A DNA stretch of 64,000 nucleotides from Geobacter sp. UBA6151. Lineage in GTDB: Bacteria; Desulfobacterota; Desulfuromonadia; Geobacterales; Pseudopelobacteraceae. The stretch spans positions 8,294-72,293 of the forward strand of contig DIUT01000008.1 of NCBI GenBank assembly GCA_002423105.1, given 5' to 3'. Positions within the stretch are counted from its first letter, which is position 1. The number at the start of each line of letters is the position of its first letter. Position numbers and translations under genes: made by a program. Shown here piece after piece: positions 36,686 to 45,610 of the stretch. Under the pieces are notes generated by a model that was not told the origin of the DNA, ran no database searches, and was given only the letters and a program-made list of their open reading frames with translations.

Positions 36686-37285
36686 ATGCATATTCATCAG
36701 ACCACCTTTATTAAAAGCGCCGTCAATGCGGCTGACTATCCTCCTGTTGATCTGCCGGAAATCGCCTTTGCGGGCCGTTCCAATGTTGGCAAATCATCGC
36801 TGATCAATGTTCTGGTTGAGCGTAAAGGGCTGGTGCGCACCAGCTCCACGCCTGGCCGTACCCAGTTGATCAATTTTTTCCAGATGACCGCTACTCCCTT
36901 CTCCTTGAATCTGGTGGACCTGCCGGGATACGGCTATGCCAAGGTGCCGCTTGACGTGAAACGGCAGTGGGGGCCGATGATGGAACGCTACCTGGCTGGC
37001 CGGGAGAGCTTGCGGGGGGTGGTATTGATCCTGGATATCCGCAGGATACCTTCGGATGAAGACCTGCAGATGCTGAATTGGCTCCGTTCGTACAATCGCA
37101 GGCCAATTGTAGTGCTGACCAAGTGTGACAAGCTGACAAAAAACCAGCGGGCAAAACAGATTGCTCTCATTTCCCAACGGGTTGGCATCGGCAAAGAAGA
37201 GTTGACCCTGTTTTCCGCTCTTTCCAAGGAAGGGCGTGATAATGTTTGGCAGGCGATTCAAGCGGTCCTGGAGGAGGCGTCATGA
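36686..37285 (+). CDS. engB: Ribosome biogenesis GTP-binding protein EngB (YsxC/YihA)
   Basis: Essential GTPase for large-subunit assembly. The 199-residue protein has G1 G-R-S-N-V-G-K-S-S, switch [10 protein letters not shown]3 D-L-P-G-Y-G-Y-A and G4 T-K-C-D, all as in EngB. ATG 36686 gives the usual N terminus. The stop overlaps the folE2 start by ATGA (37282-37285). Confidence 0.95.
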   Translation: MHIHQTTFIKSAVNAADYPPVDLPEIAFAGRSNVGKSSLINVLVERKGLVRTSSTPGRTQLINFFQMTATPFSLNLVDLPGYGYAKVPLDVKRQWGPMMERYLAGRESLRGVVLILDIRRIPSDEDLQMLNWLRSYNRRPIVVLTKCDKLTKNQRAKQIALISQRVGIGKEELTLFSALSKEGRDNVWQAIQAVLEEAS

Positions 37286-38076
37286 CAAGCGCCAGTCAAC
37301 CTATGCCGGATCTGCAGACCAGCCGCGATCACCGCCGGATACCGATTGCCAAGGTGGGGGTGAAGAATATTTCCTACCCGGTGGTGGTGCAGGACAAGAA
37401 CCGCACCATTCAGCATACCGTGGCCACCGTGGATATGTACGTTGATCTGCCGCACCAGTTCAAGGGCACCCACATGAGTCGTTTCGTGGAGATACTGAAT
37501 CGTCATCGCGAACAGATCGCCCTTGACCGTCTGGAAGATATCCTGAAGGAGATGCGGCAGAAACTGGGGGCGGAGACCGCCCACCTGCGGGTGGAATTTC
37601 CTTATTTTATTGACAAGGCCGCGCCGGTTTCCAAAGCCCGTTCTCTGATGGAATACACTTGCGAGTTTGATGCTTCTCTGAATGGTGACCAGCTTGATTT
37701 CGTGCTGGGGGTCAAGGTGCCGGTGACATCACTCTGCCCGTGTAGCAAGGAGCTTTCCCGCTTCGGCGCTCACAACCAGCGCAGCATCATTTCGGTCAAG
37801 GTGCGCTACCGGGATTTTATCTGGATAGAAGATCTGGTGGAGTTGATGGAACAGTGCGGTAGCAGTCCGCTCTATGCCCTGTTGAAGCGGGCTGACGAGA
37901 AGCATGTCACCGAGCAAGCCTACCAGAATCCCCGTTTTGTGGAGGATATGGTGCGTGAAGCATATTTGCGGCTGGCGGCGCTGGACAACATCACCTGGTT
38001 TTCGGTGGCGGCGGAGAATTTCGAGTCAATCCACAACCATTCGGCCTATGCGGCAGTAGAGTTGGACCGGCGCTAG
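37282..38076 (+). CDS. folE2: GTP cyclohydrolase FolE2 (type IB)
   Basis: Converts GTP to dihydroneopterin triphosphate, first step for folate and queuosine. The 264-residue protein is of the metal-flexible IB family, seen in [10 protein letters not shown] (metal-site Cys about 150) and the C-terminal [17 protein letters not shown] lies just before ATG 37282, inside engB. The IB enzyme works with metals other than zinc, which may be useful under Zn limitation; a ZIP transporter lies 2 kb upstream. Confidence 0.95.
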   Translation: MTSASQPMPDLQTSRDHRRIPIAKVGVKNISYPVVVQDKNRTIQHTVATVDMYVDLPHQFKGTHMSRFVEILNRHREQIALDRLEDILKEMRQKLGAETAHLRVEFPYFIDKAAPVSKARSLMEYTCEFDASLNGDQLDFVLGVKVPVTSLCPCSKELSRFGAHNQRSIISVKVRYRDFIWIEDLVELMEQCGSSPLYALLKRADEKHVTEQAYQNPRFVEDMVREAYLRLAALDNITWFSVAAENFESIHNHSAYAAVELDRR

Positions 38077-38219
38077 CAGGTTGTTGAAAAACAGCCATCT
38101 CGCCGCCGTCCTCGAAACCCACCTTGTGCGGCGTAGCGCTGCTACGCCTCCGCGGGGCTTTCTCCGGGTGCGACGATCTGACTGTTTTTGAACAACCTGG
38201 GCTTTTCAATAACCTGCTA
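38076..38219. repeat. Palindromic dispersed repeat, copy 1 (long form)
   Basis: The 144-bp element starts GCAGGTTGTTGAAAAAC and ends with its near-inverse (GCAGGTTATTGAAAAGC when read on the other strand), giving 17-bp terminal inverted repeats. A second inner copy of the inverted arm (GACTGTTTTTGAACAACC) precedes the right end, and the middle carries its own inverted repeat GGCGTAGC-GCT-GCTACGCC. A shorter copy with about 45 bases of the middle missing is at 51003-51101. No coding capacity; MITE-like or REP-like. It begins at the last base of the folE2 stop codon. Confidence 0.85.
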
Positions 38220-38220
38220 G

Positions 38221-38268
38221 GCTGAAACAAAAAGAGGGAGCCAACCAGCTCCCTCTTTTTGTTTCAGC
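38221..38268. terminator. Strong bidirectional terminator
   Basis: A 21-bp perfect stem (38221-38241 with 38248-38268) around a 6-base loop, with A-rich left arm and T-rich right arm, between convergent folE2 and the YtxH gene. Confidence 0.9.
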
Positions 38269-38290
38269 AACTTAAAATGCGCTCGGAAAA

Positions 38291-38602
38291 TTATGAAGAA
38301 AACTTCTCTTTTTCCCGCTTGATGGCTTCGCGCCCGGCATCCAGGGCCGAGGAAAGAATTGATTTCTTTTCTGCAACCACATCTTTGCCCTCATCAATAG
38401 TTTCCTTGATTTTTTCCTGGGCTTCCTTTGCGTACTCTTTGATCTTGTCAACAGCGTCATCGGCCAGGTCGGCAATTTGATTGCGAATCTGGCGACCGTC
38501 CTTTGGGGTATACAGCATGGCCAGTCCGGCTCCCAGTGCTGCTCCTGCCAGAAACGATACTAAAACAGTGCTTGCGGATACTCCATTGTCATCTTGTGCC
38601 AT
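38291..38602 (-). CDS. YtxH-domain protein
   Basis: A 103-residue protein with one N-terminal membrane helix (about 9-30, with the YtxH glycine pattern F-L-A-G-A-A-L-G-A-G-L-A-M-L-Y-T-P-K-D-G-R) followed by a charged coiled-coil tail (K-E-Y-A-K-E-A-Q-E-K-I-K-E). YtxH proteins are stress-linked small membrane proteins of unknown mechanism. It follows the DUF948 gene by one base, a common pairing. Confidence 0.88.
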   Translation of the reverse strand: MAQDDNGVSASTVLVSFLAGAALGAGLAMLYTPKDGRQIRNQIADLADDAVDKIKEYAKEAQEKIKETIDEGKDVVAEKKSILSSALDAGREAIKREKEKFSS

Positions 38603-38604
38603 GA

Positions 38605-39003
38605 TCAGACTCCTTTCATCTTGCGCTTGAGATAATGTTCCAGAAGGTATGAACCGGCAACTTTTGCGCCGGTCGCCAGAACGCCGGCCTGACCGAGCAC
38701 ACCGGTGACCACACCCACGGAGCGGTTGACTGATGCTATCTGGTCACCGGTGTCACCGAGAGCAGACATGAACTTCTTGACGTCGTCGGTATGCTGGGCT
38801 ACACCGCCGCCCACGGTTTTCAACTCCACAAGTACCTCATTCAACTCACGAATGGTGGGCTTGAGTTCGTTGGTCAGCAGATCGGCCAGTGTAGATACCG
38901 AAACAGCGGTACGCCGAATGGCCGTGATTGTTGGAATCAGTATTATAACCAGCACCGCTGCGGCAATGGCTGCAATGAGCGCTGCAATTGCACCGATTGA
39001 CAT
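38605..39003 (-). CDS. DUF948-family membrane protein
   Basis: A 132-residue protein with an N-terminal membrane helix (about 3-27), a heptad-like region (about 35-95, L-T-N-E-L-K-P-T-I-R-E-L-N-E-V-L-V-E-L) and a basic C terminus. The layout matches DUF948, often next to YtxH as here. ATG 39003 has AGGAGG upstream. Function unknown; probably an envelope stress accessory. Confidence 0.82.
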   Translation of the reverse strand: MSIGAIAALIAAIAAAVLVIILIPTITAIRRTAVSVSTLADLLTNELKPTIRELNEVLVELKTVGGGVAQHTDDVKKFMSALGDTGDQIASVNRSVGVVTGVLGQAGVLATGAKVAGSYLLEHYLKRKMKGV

Positions 39004-39221
39004 TTTGTATCTCCTCCTTGGGCAAGCGTGTTGTTGAGCTATTAGTATAACCTATCCAGACAATTTGGCAAGAAAAGCCGGAAGAGAGGCCGTCGCCTGC
39101 CTTTAGCCCACAGTGCAGCGGACAAATCAGCAAGCTCCTGAGGCCTTTACAAATACAGGTGTGATGGTCATACTATTACTTTGTGTAAAATTCATTGATT
39201 CCATTACAGGTTAGTCTTTTC

Positions 39222-42083
39222 ATGCTCCACGATCAAATCATCATCAAAGGCGCCAACGAGCACAACCTTAAAAACATTGACGTCACCATCCCCCGCGACA
39301 AATTGGTGGTCATCACCGGCCTGTCCGGTTCCGGCAAGTCCACCCTGGCTTTTGACACCATCTATGCCGAAGGGCAGCGCAGGTATGTGGAGTCGCTTTC
39401 CGCCTATGCTCGCCAGTTTTTGGAACAGATGGAAAAGCCGGATGTGGAGTCCATTGAGGGGCTCTCGCCCGCCATATCCATCGAGCAGAAGACCACCTCC
39501 AAAAACCCCCGCTCCACGGTTGGCACTGTCACGGAGATTTACGACTACCTGCGCCTGCTGTTTGCCAGGGTGGGCCAGCCCCACTGCTACAGCTGCGGCA
39601 AGCCGATTACCGCCCAGACCGTTTCCCAGATGGTGGACCGGATCACGGCGCTGCCGGAGGGGAGCAAGTTGATGATCCTCTCTCCCATGATCCGTGGCCG
39701 TAAGGGAGAGTATAAAAAAGAACTGCAGCAACTGCGCAAGGAAGGCTTCACCAGGGTAGTGATCGACGGTGTCCAGCGGGAGCTGGCGGACGAGTTCGAG
39801 CTGGACAAGAAAAAGAAGCATGACATCGATATCGTGGTGGACCGGATCGTGGTCAAGGAAGGGATCAGCCGCCGTCTGGCCGACTCCCTGGAGACCGCCC
39901 TGCACCATGCCGAGGGGATCGTCAAGGTGGAGGTCTTGTCAGACAAGTCCGACCCGTCTGACAGGTCCGATAAGTCGAGAAAATCAAAACAGACCCTCCT
40001 TTTCTCCCAGAACCTGGCCTGCATCGACTGCGGCATCTCCTACCCGGAAATCGCCCCCCGCATGTTCTCCTTCAATAACCCCTATGGCGCCTGCCCGGAC
40101 TGTACCGGTCTGGGGACCCGCATGTACTTTGATGCGGAGATGGTGGTGCCCAACCAGGAACTGTCCCTGCGCGAAGGGGCCATAGCCCCCTGGGAGCGGC
40201 GTCTGGGTAGCCCCTTTCACCAGATGATTCTGGAATGCCTGGCCCAGGAGTTCAAATTTGACCTGACCTGCGCTTTCCGTGAACTGCCGGAGACTGTGCG
40301 TTCCATGCTGCTGAACGGCACCGGTGAGCAGGAGGTGACCTTCTGGTGGGAGGATAACCGCGGTAAACGGCACATCTACAAGAAAACCTTTGAAGGGGTG
40401 CTGAACAACCTGGAGCGCCGCTACCGCGAGACGGAATCCGACGCGGTGCGTGAAGAACTGGCCCCCTACATGAATGTGATGCCCTGCCCCACCTGCAACG
40501 GGGCGAGGCTGAAGCCGGAGTCCCTGCATATCATGGTGGGCGGCTGCAACATCCAGCAAGTCACCGCCCTGTCCATTCGTGATTGTCTGGCCTTCTTCGA
40601 TAACCTGACGCTTTCCGCCAAGGAACAGGAGATCGCCCGGCGGATACTGAAGGAAATCCGGGAACGTTTGGGGTTTCTGGTGAACGTGGGGCTGGACTAC
40701 CTCTCCCTGGACCGCACCTCCGGCACCCTTTCCGGCGGTGAGGGGCAGCGGATCAGATTAGCCACCCAGATCGGCTCCTCTCTGGTAGGGGTGCTGTACA
40801 TCCTGGACGAACCCTCCATCGGTCTGCACCAGCGGGATAATGATCGTCTGCTGGCCACCCTGCGTCATCTGCGGGATATCGGCAACACCGTGCTGGTGGT
40901 GGAGCATGACGAGGATACCATCCTGGCGGCCGACCATGTGATCGACATGGGGCCCGGTGCCGGGGTCCATGGTGGCGAGGTGGTGGCGGAAGGGACGCCG
41001 CAGCAGATCATGGCCAATCCGGCGTCGCTCACCGGCAAGTACCTGTCCGGCGATCTGGTCATCCCCTTGCCGAAGAAGCGGCGCAAGCCTGAGCGTCATC
41101 TCAAGATATCCGGCGCTTCCGAGAACAACCTGAAAGGGATCGACGTGGAGATCCCTCTGGGGGTGATGACCTGCGTCACCGGTGTTTCCGGCTCCGGCAA
41201 GTCCACCCTGATCATCGACACCCTGCACAAGGTGCTGTCCCAGCGTCTCTACCGCAGCCGGGAAAAGGCCGGTGCGGTGCGGGAGATCAGCGGCCTGGAG
41301 CTGCTGGACAAGGTGATCAACATCGATCAGTCTCCCATCGGTCGTACGCCGCGCAGCAACCCGGCCACCTACACCGGGGTGTTCGGCGATATCCGCGACC
41401 TGTTTGCCGCCCTGCCGGAATCCAAGGTACGAGGCTACAAGCCCGGCCGCTACTCCTTCAACGTCAAGGGGGGGCGCTGTGAGGCCTGTTCCGGCGACGG
41501 TATCCTGAAGATTGAGATGCACTTCCTGCCCGATGTGTACGTCCCCTGCGACATCTGCCACGGGGCGCGCTACAACCGCGAAACCCTGGAGGTGCGCTAC
41601 AAGGGCAAATCCATAGCCGATGTCCTGGACATGACCGTTGAGCAGGCGGTGGAGTTTCTGGGGGCAATCCCCAAGATCAAAAACAAGCTGAAGACCCTGC
41701 TGGAGGTGGGCCTGGGCTACATCACCCTGGGGCAGTCGGCAACCACCCTGTCCGGCGGCGAGGCCCAGCGGGTCAAGCTGGCCAAGGAACTGTCCAAACG
41801 GGCCACCGGTCGCACCATCTACATCCTGGACGAACCGACCACCGGCCTGCATTTTGCCGATATCGCCAAACTGCTGGAGGTGTTGCACCGCCTGGTGGAC
41901 AGCGGCAATACCATTGTGATCATCGAACACAATCTGGATGTGATCAAGACCGCAGACTGGATCATCGACCTGGGGCCAGAGGGGGGTGACCGTGGCGGCG
42001 AACTGGTGGCGGTGGGCACCCCGGAGCAGGTGGCCAAGGTGACGAAGTCCTATACCGGCAAGTTTTTGAGGAAGATGCTATGA
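39222..42083 (+). CDS. uvrA: Excinuclease ABC subunit A
   Basis: DNA damage recognition ATPase of nucleotide excision repair. The 953 residues hold two ABC modules: Walker [10 protein letters not shown] near 35 and G-V-S-G-S-G-K-S-T near 655; signature L-S-G-G-E in both halves; and the zinc modules C-I-D-C-G-I-S ... C-P-D-C-T-G and C-E-A-C-S-G-D-G ... C-D-I-C-H-G. A stretch of four S-D-K/P/R triplets at residues 240-251 is an insertion just before the first zinc module, encoded by a 9-nt tandem repeat. ATG 39222 starts [10 protein letters not shown], the usual N terminus. Confidence 0.97.
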   Translation: MLHDQIIIKGANEHNLKNIDVTIPRDKLVVITGLSGSGKSTLAFDTIYAEGQRRYVESLSAYARQFLEQMEKPDVESIEGLSPAISIEQKTTSKNPRSTVGTVTEIYDYLRLLFARVGQPHCYSCGKPITAQTVSQMVDRITALPEGSKLMILSPMIRGRKGEYKKELQQLRKEGFTRVVIDGVQRELADEFELDKKKKHDIDIVVDRIVVKEGISRRLADSLETALHHAEGIVKVEVLSDKSDPSDRSDKSRKSKQTLLFSQNLACIDCGISYPEIAPRMFSFNNPYGACPDCTGLGTRMYFDAEMVVPNQELSLREGAIAPWERRLGSPFHQMILECLAQEFKFDLTCAFRELPETVRSMLLNGTGEQEVTFWWEDNRGKRHIYKKTFEGVLNNLERRYRETESDAVREELAPYMNVMPCPTCNGARLKPESLHIMVGGCNIQQVTALSIRDCLAFFDNLTLSAKEQEIARRILKEIRERLGFLVNVGLDYLSLDRTSGTLSGGEGQRIRLATQIGSSLVGVLYILDEPSIGLHQRDNDRLLATLRHLRDIGNTVLVVEHDEDTILAADHVIDMGPGAGVHGGEVVAEGTPQQIMANPASLTGKYLSGDLVIPLPKKRRKPERHLKISGASENNLKGIDVEIPLGVMTCVTGVSGSGKSTLIIDTLHKVLSQRLYRSREKAGAVREISGLELLDKVINIDQSPIGRTPRSNPATYTGVFGDIRDLFAALPESKVRGYKPGRYSFNVKGGRCEACSGDGILKIEMHFLPDVYVPCDICHGARYNRETLEVRYKGKSIADVLDMTVEQAVEFLGAIPKIKNKLKTLLEVGLGYITLGQSATTLSGGEAQRVKLAKELSKRATGRTIYILDEPTTGLHFADIAKLLEVLHRLVDSGNTIVIIEHNLDVIKTADWIIDLGPEGGDRGGELVAVGTPEQVAKVTKSYTGKFLRKML
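39939..39983 (+). repeat. 9-nt tandem repeat inside uvrA
   Basis: Four units of form TCnGACAAG (TCAGACAAG, TCCGACCCG, TCTGACAGG, TCCGATAAG) at 39939-39974, with a decayed fifth unit. They are in phase with the reading frame and encode Ser-Asp-Lys/Pro/Arg triplets. Most UvrA proteins have a short acidic linker here, so the repeat is tolerated at a surface position. Confidence 0.75.
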
Positions 42084-42086
42084 TTA

Positions 42087-42123
42087 CCTTGAAAATCCTG
42101 CTTGACATGCGGGATTTTCAAGG
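42087..42123 (+). other. Hairpin between uvrA and the NDH-2 gene
   Basis: CCTTGAAAATCC at 42087-42098 pairs perfectly with GGATTTTCAAGG at 42112-42123, leaving a 13-base loop. There is no T tail, so it is an attenuator or mRNA-stability hairpin rather than a standard terminator. It argues for starting the next gene downstream of it. Confidence 0.6.
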
Positions 42124-42160
42124 ACGTAGATCTGATAGAGATATTGAGGTGTCGCCAAGT

Positions 42161-43444
42161 ATGGGAATGCAACAGACGAATCACAAACGGGTTGTCGTAG
42201 TGGGTATGGGCTTCGGCGGTATCCGGGCTGCCCGGCGGCTGGCGGACAGCGGCCTTGAGGTGACCCTGGTGGACCGCAACAACTACCACCTGTTCCAGCC
42301 GCTCTTGTATCAGGTGGCCACCGCCGGTCTGGAGCAGGAATCCATCGCCTATCCGGTGCGGGCCTTGATCCGTGGCTCTCGTAACCTTTTCTTCCGCATG
42401 GCGGAGGTGACCGGGCTGGATTTGGCGGAACGGCGGGTACTGACCGACAAAGGGCCGCTTGCCTATGACTACCTGATGCTGGCCGGTGGCAGTGAGACCA
42501 ACTACTTCGGCAACAAGGGGGTGGAACGCCATGCCTTTGACCTGAAGCGGCTGACCGATGCCGAATCGTTGCGCAACACAATTCTGGGGATATTTGAGCA
42601 GGCGGTGCTGGAACCGGACCCAATACTTCGGCAACAACTGCTCACCTTTGTGGTGGTGGGGGGCGGTCCCACCGGCGTGGAGTTTGCCGGTGCGCTTTCC
42701 GAGCTGATCCGCTATGTTTTCCGTAAGGATTATCCAACACTGAATCTGGATGAAAGCCGGGTCATTCTGCTGGAGGCGGCCCCGGCCATTCTGGGGGCCA
42801 TGCCCGAGCGGTTGCAGCGCTACGCGGAGAGGCATCTTGGCCAGATGGGGGTGGAGGTGCGTTGCAGCACCATGGTTGCCGATGCCGGTCCCGGAACCGT
42901 AACTCTGGCCAGTGGCGAAGTAATCGCCGCCCGGACCCTGTTCTGGTCGGCCGGGGTCAAGGCTGCTCCGCTGGCCGGAATGGTGCCTGGTGAAAAGGGG
43001 CCTGGCGGCCGTGTCAAGGTCAATCCTGATCTGACTCTGCCTGACCATGATGATGTCTATGTGGTGGGGGATATGGCCTGCATCGAGCATGAGGGGAAAA
43101 TTCTGCCGATGATGGCACCGGTGGCGATGCAGCAGGGCAGTTATGTGGCGGAAGCTTTGATAGAGCGTGAGCAGGGTGGCCGTCCGGCTCCGTTTCGCTA
43201 TCAGGATAAGGGGAGCATGGCCACCATCGGCCGTAACTCCGCGGTGGTCTCGGCTTTCGGCATGCAGCTTTCCGGCTATTTTGCCTGGGTTGCCTGGCTG
43301 TTTCTGCACCTGTACTACCTTATCGGCTTCCGCAACCGTATCGTGGTGCTCTTGAACTGGGGCTGGTATTTCTGGTTTCACGAGCGGCAGGTGCGTCTGA
43401 TAACGGCTGCTGACGCCGCAGGAAAAAAGACCGGGGAGCAATGA
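42161..43444 (+). CDS. Type II NADH dehydrogenase-like FAD oxidoreductase
   Basis: A 427-residue member of the NDH-2 family, which passes electrons from NAD(P)H to quinone without pumping protons. FAD site V-V-V-V-G-M-G-F-G-G (about 9-18), NAD site F-V-V-V-G-G-G-P-T-G-V-E-F-A-G (about 165-180), the second FAD motif V-Y-V-V-G-D-M-A, and a C-terminal hydrophobic anchor (about 370-410, aromatic-rich). ATG 42161 (GAGGTG upstream) gives the usual length; a longer reading from ATG 42080 overlapping the uvrA stop is possible but would run through the hairpin. Confidence 0.88.
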   Translation: MGMQQTNHKRVVVVGMGFGGIRAARRLADSGLEVTLVDRNNYHLFQPLLYQVATAGLEQESIAYPVRALIRGSRNLFFRMAEVTGLDLAERRVLTDKGPLAYDYLMLAGGSETNYFGNKGVERHAFDLKRLTDAESLRNTILGIFEQAVLEPDPILRQQLLTFVVVGGGPTGVEFAGALSELIRYVFRKDYPTLNLDESRVILLEAAPAILGAMPERLQRYAERHLGQMGVEVRCSTMVADAGPGTVTLASGEVIAARTLFWSAGVKAAPLAGMVPGEKGPGGRVKVNPDLTLPDHDDVYVVGDMACIEHEGKILPMMAPVAMQQGSYVAEALIEREQGGRPAPFRYQDKGSMATIGRNSAVVSAFGMQLSGYFAWVAWLFLHLYYLIGFRNRIVVLLNWGWYFWFHERQVRLITAADAAGKKTGEQ

Positions 43445-43602
43445 CGATGGTCAAGACCGCAACCTTTGAGGCGCTGCTGGAATCGGTGGTTCAGGATGGT
43501 GATGGCTGGCTGTTTACCCTTGAAGGGAAGCAGTACCGGATCAGGGACAAGGACGAGGTGCGCGCTATTGCCGAGTCCCATGACTACATTATTATCTACT
43601 GA
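43441..43602 (+). CDS. 53-residue protein coupled to NDH-2, unknown function
   Basis: The gene starts at the ATGA overlap with the NDH-2 stop (43441-43444) and ends at TGA 43600-43602. The product starts M-T-M-V-K-T-A-T-F-E and ends S-H-D-Y-I-I-I-Y; it is soluble, with an acidic helix followed by a beta-rich W-L-F-T-L-E-G-K-Q-Y-R-I segment. The tight coupling supports it as a real gene and possible partner of the dehydrogenase. It stops 6 bases before the convergent AEC gene. I do not recognise the family. Confidence 0.65.
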   Translation: MTMVKTATFEALLESVVQDGDGWLFTLEGKQYRIRDKDEVRAIAESHDYIIIY

Positions 43603-43608
43603 TCAAGG

Positions 43609-44589
43609 CTACCCCGGCTTCATGATCAGCAGGGTTATCAGGTGCAGCACCAGCGGAATCGTGATGATGCCGCCCAGGGTGCCGAACGCCACCATGGCTG
43701 CCGCCTGCTGGGGGCAGTTGTCGTATTTGACGTTGAGCAGATAGGCCATGACCGGTCCCGGCATGGAGGCGTTCAGGATGATGATCGCTTCGGAAGTCCT
43801 GAATCCGAGCAGCGTCAGCGGATTCAGTGATGGATCGGTTGGCAACCAGCCGATGGCCCGCCACAGCAGCACCAATCCCAATCCAAGTAACGGCCCCAGA
43901 AAAAGCCGCATAGTCCCGCCCATAATGCCTGCCTTGACGGTATCAAGCCGTGTCTCGCTCATGGAATAGCCTAGATTGAGAATTAACAGCGGAATGGCGC
44001 CGTAGCCCAGGATGTCGGTCAACTTTTCCAGAAAGTACAGCGCTGGTTGCAGGGCTTCCGGCATCTTCAGGCTGGCAACCGCAATGCCGGCGAACATGGC
44101 GTACAGGGCCGGTATCTTGAGGAACTGCTTCAGATCGGTGCGTCCGCTTGCCAGAAAAACCCCTGCCGTGTAGAGCACAAAGATGTTGGCCAGGTGGAAG
44201 ATGATCGATTTGGACAGCCCCTCGTTGCCGAACATCAGCAGCGCTATGGGCAAGGAGATGTTGCCGGTGTTCATGAAGATGACCGGCAGCAGGAAGCCGT
44301 TTTGCCGTACCCCGGCAGCCCGTTTTACCAGCAGGGCCAGTGGCGTCATCAGCAGGATCATGGCCAGGGCTGACACGAAGATCAGGGAGAACTCGCCTGG
44401 GTCAAAGGCCCGCTTGTGGGTGGAGGAGTAGATGAGAGAGGGGACCAGAAAGTAATAGACCAGGTTTGAAAGACTCTTCTGGTTCAGCTCCCGCCCGGTA
44501 TCCATCCTGCCAAGCCAGAAACCGGCCAGCGCAATGGCAAAGGAGGGGATTACGGCGCTGATTATCTGGAAGGTCTGGCTGGAAAACAT
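43609..44589 (-). CDS. AEC-family transporter (first of two)
   Basis: A 326-residue inner-membrane protein with about ten hydrophobic helices in two halves, the auxin-efflux-carrier/malonate-transporter fold. Family marks include F-M-N-T-G-N-I-S-L-P-I-A and L-N-A-S-M-P-G-P-V-M-A-Y near the C terminus. Bacterial members export or import small carboxylates. It is the last gene in the operon that begins with the SpoIIE-type phosphatase at 48.7 kb, 13 bases after its paralogue. Confidence 0.88.
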   Translation of the reverse strand: MFSSQTFQIISAVIPSFAIALAGFWLGRMDTGRELNQKSLSNLVYYFLVPSLIYSSTHKRAFDPGEFSLIFVSALAMILLMTPLALLVKRAAGVRQNGFLLPVIFMNTGNISLPIALLMFGNEGLSKSIIFHLANIFVLYTAGVFLASGRTDLKQFLKIPALYAMFAGIAVASLKMPEALQPALYFLEKLTDILGYGAIPLLILNLGYSMSETRLDTVKAGIMGGTMRLFLGPLLGLGLVLLWRAIGWLPTDPSLNPLTLLGFRTSEAIIILNASMPGPVMAYLLNVKYDNCPQQAAAMVAFGTLGGIITIPLVLHLITLLIMKPG

Positions 44590-44602
44590 GCTTGCTGGCC
44601 TT

Positions 44603-45607
44603 TCAGTAGCTGAAGATGAAGCGGTTGATCACGACCATGACCGCAACCAGCGCCACGATGGACAACAGTGATGAAGCGAGTATCAGTGAACCGTTGCGCC
44701 GGGAAATGGCGGCTCCGCCGCTATACCAGAGGGTAGACAGGGTGCAGGGCAGGGCTGCCGCCAGCAGCAGGATCGCCTCGCTGGTACGCATATCCAGATA
44801 GGACAGCAGGTCATAGCCCCGTTCCATGGAAAATATGCCGGTGCTCCGGAACAGGAGGAGCAGCAGTCCTGCTGTGGCCATCAAGATCAGCATGCGGGCC
44901 AGGGTGAATCCTGACCAGCGGCTTGATCCGCAGCTGTGCAGGCAGTACAGGGCATAGCCATGGCTCATCAGCAGGATCGGGACAGCACCGGCTGCCATCA
45001 TGCCGATCCCCTTCTCCACCAGCCAGAGCAGTTCCTGCAGCTGCTGGGGAGGTTCCGGGGTGATCTGTTGCAGCAGAACTGCCAGCAACGCCGCATGGAG
45101 GGTCGGCTTCTTCAGGAATGCGCCAAGCCTTGAGGGTTGCCCGGCCAGCCGTGCCCCCCAGGTGTACATGATGAACAGGTTAACCAGGTGAAAGGCAGCG
45201 GCCTTGGAGAGCCCCTGGCTGCCGAATAACAGCCAGGAAAGCGGCAGCAGCAGGGTACTGGTGCTGCTGAACAGCAGGCTGACCAGACCGGTCTTGTCGT
45301 TATCTCCGGAACGGGCGGTCCAGAAGCGGGCCAGGGGGTAGCAGCAGACGGTGAAGACCACGGCTGCAAGGCCCATGACCGCTGCATCTGCCAGTTGAAA
45401 TGGCGTACGGTTCATGGCGGAAAATACCAGGCAGGGGATGAAAACCTGGCCGTTCAGCCGGGCCAGGGTGGTGTGATGGCTACCCCCTTCAAAACGTGCC
45501 AGTACTGCTCCGGCAGCCATGATGAGCAGCGCCGTGGCAAGCATTCTGAAGGCAAGCAGGAAGGCCACGGGCGAGCCGTCGCTGCTGATGATTGCCAACG
45601 GTTCCAC
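44603..45607 (-). CDS. AEC-family transporter (second of two), divergent paralogue
   Basis: A 334-residue membrane protein with the same helix layout as its neighbour but poorly conserved at the motif positions (S-S-T-S-T-L-L-L-P-L-S replaces N-T-G-N-I-S-L-P, and A-A-A-L-P-C-T-L-S-T replaces N-A-S-M-P-G-P). It is likely an old tandem duplicate with altered specificity; the pair may form a heteromeric transporter. The Arg- and His-rich N-terminal loop (about 42-50) is unusual. Three bases separate it from the binding-protein gene upstream. Confidence 0.8.
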   Translation of the reverse strand: MEPLAIISSDGSPVAFLLAFRMLATALLIMAAGAVLARFEGGSHHTTLARLNGQVFIPCLVFSAMNRTPFQLADAAVMGLAAVVFTVCCYPLARFWTARSGDNDKTGLVSLLFSSTSTLLLPLSWLLFGSQGLSKAAAFHLVNLFIMYTWGARLAGQPSRLGAFLKKPTLHAALLAVLLQQITPEPPQQLQELLWLVEKGIGMMAAGAVPILLMSHGYALYCLHSCGSSRWSGFTLARMLILMATAGLLLLLFRSTGIFSMERGYDLLSYLDMRTSEAILLLAAALPCTLSTLWYSGGAAISRRNGSLILASSLLSIVALVAVMVVINRFIFSY

Positions 45608-45610
45608 CGC

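Noticed and set aside
38076..38219. Small RNA gene in the palindromic repeat
   Set aside because: The second copy lacks the middle segment and there is no promoter; the features fit a dispersed repeat better.
39939..39983. Possible small CRISPR or spacer-like array in uvrA
   Set aside because: Units are 9 bases and contiguous with no spacers, inside a coding frame; a short tandem repeat, not CRISPR.
40758..41930. 390-codon open frame antisense to uvrA
   Set aside because: Entirely within the conserved uvrA gene; the predicted chain mirrors the codon use of the sense strand and shows no domain.
42050..43441. 463-codon open frame antisense to the NDH-2 gene
   Set aside because: The sense strand encodes a clear FAD/NAD-binding dehydrogenase with all motifs; the antisense product is His/Gln/Pro-rich without any family resemblance.
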